A program made the position numbers and the translations under genes. From Bacteroidota bacterium (lineage in GTDB: Bacteria; Bacteroidota; Bacteroidia; Cytophagales; Cytophagaceae): a DNA stretch of 64,000 bases. The stretch's first letter is position 1. Each line of letters opens with the position of its first letter. Below, one piece after another: positions 61,573-64,000 of the stretch. The stretch covers positions 26,880 through 90,879 of the forward strand of contig JAEYZG010000027.1 in NCBI GenBank assembly GCA_023428135.1, written 5' to 3'. The notes beneath the pieces were generated by a model. That model searched no databases. It had not been told where the DNA came from and worked only from the letters and a program-made list of their open reading frames with translations.

Positions 61573-62547
61573 ATGTCAAGAATTTTAACTGGTATTCAAA
61601 GTACAGGTAAACCTCATTTAGGAAATCTATTAGGGGCAATATTACCTGCCATCAAACTTTCTGCAAACGAAAAAAACGAATCTTTATTTTTCATTGCAGA
61701 CCTTCATACGCTTACGAATATTAAAGATCCGGTTTTAAGAAGAGAAAACACCTATGCAGTAGCGGCGGCATGGCTTGCTTTTGGATTCGATACAAATAAA
61801 AATATTTTCTACCGCCAGTCTGACGTACCTCAGGTATGTGAGCTTGCATGGTATCTGAATTGTTTCACTCCTTATCCAATGCTTGCCAATGCGCATTCAT
61901 TCAAAGACAAATCCAGCAGACTATCAGATGTAAACGCGGGACTCTTTACATATCCGGTGCTTATGGCCGCTGATATCCTTCTTTATGACGCGGAGATTGT
62001 CCCGGTAGGAAAAGATCAGCTGCAACATCTTGAAATTACTAGAGACATAGCGACGACCTTTAACAAAGCCTATGGTGAAACCTTTGTGCTTCCACAGTCC
62101 AAAACAGACGAACAAGTCATGATCGTGCCAGGCGTTGATGGAAAAAAGATGAGTAAATCATATGATAACTATATTGATATCTTTTTACCGGATAAAGAAC
62201 TTCTGAAGAAAGTTAAAACCATAGTTACAGATAGCAAAGGTCTGGAAGAGCCAAAAGATCCGGACACCTGCAATGTGTATAACATATTCAAGCTCATTGC
62301 CTCTGAAGATCATATAAAACAAGTAAGAGGGAAATACGAATCAGGAGGTTACGGTTACGGCCACGCAAAACAGGAGCTGTTTGAAACTATTATTTCTACC
62401 TATACTAAAGAACGTGAAGAGTTTAACAGGTTTATGAATGACAAAGGAGAGATTGAAAACAGATTAAAAATCGGAGCAGAAAAAGCATCAGGCATTGCAA
62501 ATTCAGTCCTTGAAAGAGTCAGAAAAAAACTTGGTTACAGCCTTTGA
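61573..62547 (+). CDS. trpS: tryptophanyl-tRNA synthetase
   Basis: TrpRS charges tRNA(Trp). The 324-aa class I enzyme has the HIGH-like motif TGKPHLGNLLGA (residues 12-23), the substrate loop FIADLHTLTN, the motif EIVPVGKDQLQHLEITRDIA, and KMSKS (about 192-196). The length is typical. A strong inverted repeat follows the stop codon. No T-box or trp leader was seen. Confidence 0.95.
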   Translation: MSRILTGIQSTGKPHLGNLLGAILPAIKLSANEKNESLFFIADLHTLTNIKDPVLRRENTYAVAAAWLAFGFDTNKNIFYRQSDVPQVCELAWYLNCFTPYPMLANAHSFKDKSSRLSDVNAGLFTYPVLMAADILLYDAEIVPVGKDQLQHLEITRDIATTFNKAYGETFVLPQSKTDEQVMIVPGVDGKKMSKSYDNYIDIFLPDKELLKKVKTIVTDSKGLEEPKDPDTCNVYNIFKLIASEDHIKQVRGKYESGGYGYGHAKQELFETIISTYTKEREEFNRFMNDKGEIENRLKIGAEKASGIANSVLERVRKKLGYSL

Positions 62548-62558
62548 TTATTAATATG

Positions 62559-62590
62559 TTAATAGACTATAGATTTTTATAGTCTATTAA
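62559..62590. terminator. perfect hairpin after trpS
   Basis: TTAATAGACTATA (62559-62571) and TATAGTCTATTAA (62578-62590) form a perfect 13-bp stem with a 6-nt loop. It is AT-rich and lacks a long T-run after it, but its position suits a terminator. Confidence 0.65.
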
Positions 62591-62591
62591 C

Positions 62592-62631
62592 AAAAGACCT
62601 CATCCTAAATCCTTCTCCTAAAGGAGAAGGA
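62592..62631. repeat. dispersed palindromic repeat, copy 2
   Basis: AAAAGACCTCATCCTAAATC then CTTCTCCTAAAGGAGAAG, the same unit as at 17359-17399 with a few substitutions. The hairpin part is intact. Confidence 0.7.
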
Positions 62632-62671
62632 CTTCGATTACTTCTAAATATCATGGTCTTTTATAAAATAC

Positions 62672-62707
62672 AAATGAGCATTCCTACTACATATGGAATG
62701 CTCATTT
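62672..62707. repeat. 13-bp perfect inverted repeat upstream of the IS
   Basis: AAATGAGCATTCC (62672-62684) and GGAATGCTCATTT (62695-62707) with a 10-nt loop. It is a strong stem; it could act as a terminator for minus-strand transcripts, since T-rich sequence follows in that direction. Confidence 0.7.
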
Positions 62708-62725
62708 CACCTTGTTTACTTTGAG

Positions 62726-62748
62726 ACTTTAAGCTTTTAACTTAAAAC
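62726..62748. repeat. dispersed AT-rich repeat beside the IS left end
   Basis: ACTTTAAGCTTTTAACTTAA resembles the copy at 53344-53368. The presumed left end of the IS begins a few bases downstream, so the element lies at the edge of a pre-existing repeat. Confidence 0.55.
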
Positions 62749-62773
62749 CATTACTGTCCGGTAAAAAAAAATT

Positions 62774-62800
62774 AAAGGAGGCGATTAAGCCTCCTTTTTT
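62774..62800 (+). terminator. terminator hairpin just inside the IS left end
   Basis: AAAGGAGGC (62774-62782) and GCCTCCTTT (62789-62797) with a T-run after. It would block transcripts entering from the flank, a known way for ISs to limit transposase made by read-through. Confidence 0.78.
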
Positions 62801-62839
62801 GTTTGTAGTTTTCTGGTGACCAAACCTTAAACTCAAACA

Positions 62840-64000
62840 ATGAACAAAAGTACTCATTTTACCGGACAGCCGATATATTGTCAATTATTAAATCTTATCC
62901 CCAGAGAGTTAGTTTTAAAGATTTCCAATCAACATCAATCTGATCGATATTGCAAAAAGTTTACTACCTGGAATCACTTAGCTACTATGCTTTTTTCTTG
63001 CTGGGGAGGCTGTACCTCATTGCGTGAAGTTTCAATAGGAATGAGGGCTCTAGAGGGTAAATTAGCTTCTTCCGGGGTAGATTATTTCCCTACACGTAGT
63101 ACTTTTTCAGATGCAAATGCAAGACGTAGTAGCGAAGTTTTTGAAGAGATATATTTTAAATTAAAAGAATATTGGGACTCTGTTTTATCGGACAGCCGAA
63201 AAGAAAATAATAATATTTTCTTTATGGATTCTACTGTAATAAGCCTTTTTCAAGAGATATTCAAAAATTCCGGATCAAGTAAAGCTGATGGAAGAAGGAA
63301 AGGAGGGTTAAAAGTCCATACAGTAATAAATGAACAGTCCTGTAGCCCCCAAATTGTTAATATAACTGATGGGGCCGTCAATGATATTTCTTTTATGTCT
63401 AAAGTTGCAGTACCTACTGGAAGTACCATTATAATGGACAGAGGATACAGATCTTATAAATATTACAATTTATGGACAAAGCAGAATATCAGATGGGTGA
63501 CCAGATTGCGCGAACCATGCTATTGGCGTCCTAAAAAATACTATCTGGTTAGTGAAGAACAAAAACAGGCTGGAGTTCTTTCTGATGAATGTGTCCGCCT
63601 TGGATTTCCTCAAAAGAAAACAGAAAAGGTTATATGTAGATTGATTCGTTTTTGGGATCAAAAAAACAAAAAAGAGTTTGAGTTTTTAACCAATGATTTT
63701 ATCAGTGAACCTGCTACCATTGCCGATTTATACAAAAAAAGATGGGCTGTAGAACTCTTATTTAAAAGGCTAAAGCAAAATATGCCTTTACAATACTTCC
63801 TGGGTGATAATCAAAATGCTATACGAATTCAAATATGGTGCGCACTAATAGCTGATTTATTAATTAATGTTATAAAGAAGCAGTTAAAAAAATCTTGGGC
63901 CTTTTCCTCAATAGTTTCACTGGTCAGACTTCACTTGTTTAATTATTTAAATCTTATATCATTTTTAAATAATCCAGAATGTGCCATTATAACCTCTCAA
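62840..64000 (+). CDS. IS4-family transposase (3' end outside window)
   Basis: The 387 codons up to the window edge are open without a stop. The N-terminal region (about 1-80, MNKSTHFTGQPIYCQLLNLI) matches DUF4372. The DDE catalytic core has Asp130 (FFMDSTVI), Asp200 (IIMDRGYRSYK) and Glu305 within the IS4 signature Y-(2)-R-(3)-E-(6)-K (Tyr298, Arg301, Glu305, Lys312; LYKKRWAVELLFKRLK). All three acidic residues are present, so the enzyme appears intact. The usual length is about 400 aa, so only the last few residues are missing. Confidence 0.93.
   Translation, partial: MNKSTHFTGQPIYCQLLNLIPRELVLKISNQHQSDRYCKKFTTWNHLATMLFSCWGGCTSLREVSIGMRALEGKLASSGVDYFPTRSTFSDANARRSSEVFEEIYFKLKEYWDSVLSDSRKENNNIFFMDSTVISLFQEIFKNSGSSKADGRRKGGLKVHTVINEQSCSPQIVNITDGAVNDISFMSKVAVPTGSTIIMDRGYRSYKYYNLWTKQNIRWVTRLREPCYWRPKKYYLVSEEQKQAGVLSDECVRLGFPQKKTEKVICRLIRFWDQKNKKEFEFLTNDFISEPATIADLYKKRWAVELLFKRLKQNMPLQYFLGDNQNAIRIQIWCALIADLLINVIKKQLKKSWAFSSIVSLVRLHLFNYLNLISFLNNPECAIITSQ

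Larger units (their letters stand above)
62754..64000 (+). mobile_element. IS4-family insertion sequence, left part (right end outside window)
   Basis: The element is recognised by its transposase gene and by CTGTCCGGTAAAA at 62754-62766, taken as the left terminal inverted repeat. A terminator hairpin lies just inside the end. The right end, its inverted repeat and any target duplication are beyond 64000, so the left boundary is an estimate within a few bases. Confidence 0.72.

Overview
The window reads as chromosome of an AT-rich, gliding Bacteroidota bacterium, most likely a member of the order Cytophagales (Cytophaga or Sporocytophaga type). The evidence is a gldA-gldF-gldG gliding gene set, families largely confined to this phylum (DUF4290, DUF4249, DUF3109, DUF4340, DUF4369-TlpA lipoproteins, CarboxypepD_reg TonB receptors), several -7 boxes of the Bacteroidota form TAnnTTTG, and start codons with little Shine-Dalgarno sequence. 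Most of the window is housekeeping chromosome. No rRNA, tRNA, CRISPR array or prophage was seen.

Layout. 1-4105: tail of rpmF, then plsX, fabH, accB and accC (fatty-acid initiation). 4199-11620: an outer-membrane barrel protein, two small conserved genes, then uvrD/pcrA, a DUF4290 gene, murA (with Asp in place of the catalytic Cys) and yebC. 11680-17190, minus strand: gldA-gldF-gldG-DUF4340-dnaN in one direction. 17191-17493: repeat-rich spacer. 17494-26000: SDR enzyme, membrane protein, PagL-like lipid A deacylase with a GIN-domain lipoprotein, TlpA lipoprotein, gatB, alaS. 26130-29894: M23 peptidase, MerR regulator, dprA, J-domain/TPR protein. 29947-36395: a large M1 metallopeptidase that ends in what looks like an Omp85-type barrel, then a TonB receptor with a DUF4249 lipoprotein. 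36382-44355, minus strand: metF-HMG-CoA lyase-CCG protein, a hypothetical gene, ytxH (plus strand), and metH behind a clear SAM-I riboswitch. 44564-51191: ppx facing a GT2-DUF4337-ppk1 group, then gyrB. 51328-58950: CoA-binding protein and FAD protein, a YwqK-repeat/barrel fusion, tryptophan dioxygenase divergent from glutaryl-CoA dehydrogenase, and an M20 peptidase. 59043-62547: two tandem DUF1573 paralogues and trpS. 62548-64000: a stack of hairpins and dispersed repeats, then the left part of an IS4-family insertion sequence that runs off the window.

How the parts work together. Methionine and one-carbon metabolism are split between metF (no riboswitch; a 31-nt palindrome lies upstream) and metH (SAM-I riboswitch). 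Polyphosphate synthesis (ppk1) and hydrolysis (ppx) sit within 5 kb of each other. Tryptophan dioxygenase and glutaryl-CoA dehydrogenase, the entry and a late step of tryptophan breakdown, share a 70-bp divergent spacer. The most novel-looking items are the M1 peptidase-Omp85-like fusion (29947-33183), the YwqK-repeat protein with a C-terminal barrel (53371-55221), and IS-end-like motifs repeated inside the IS4 transposase gene. All functional calls are by recognition of motifs and gene order; no database search was run.
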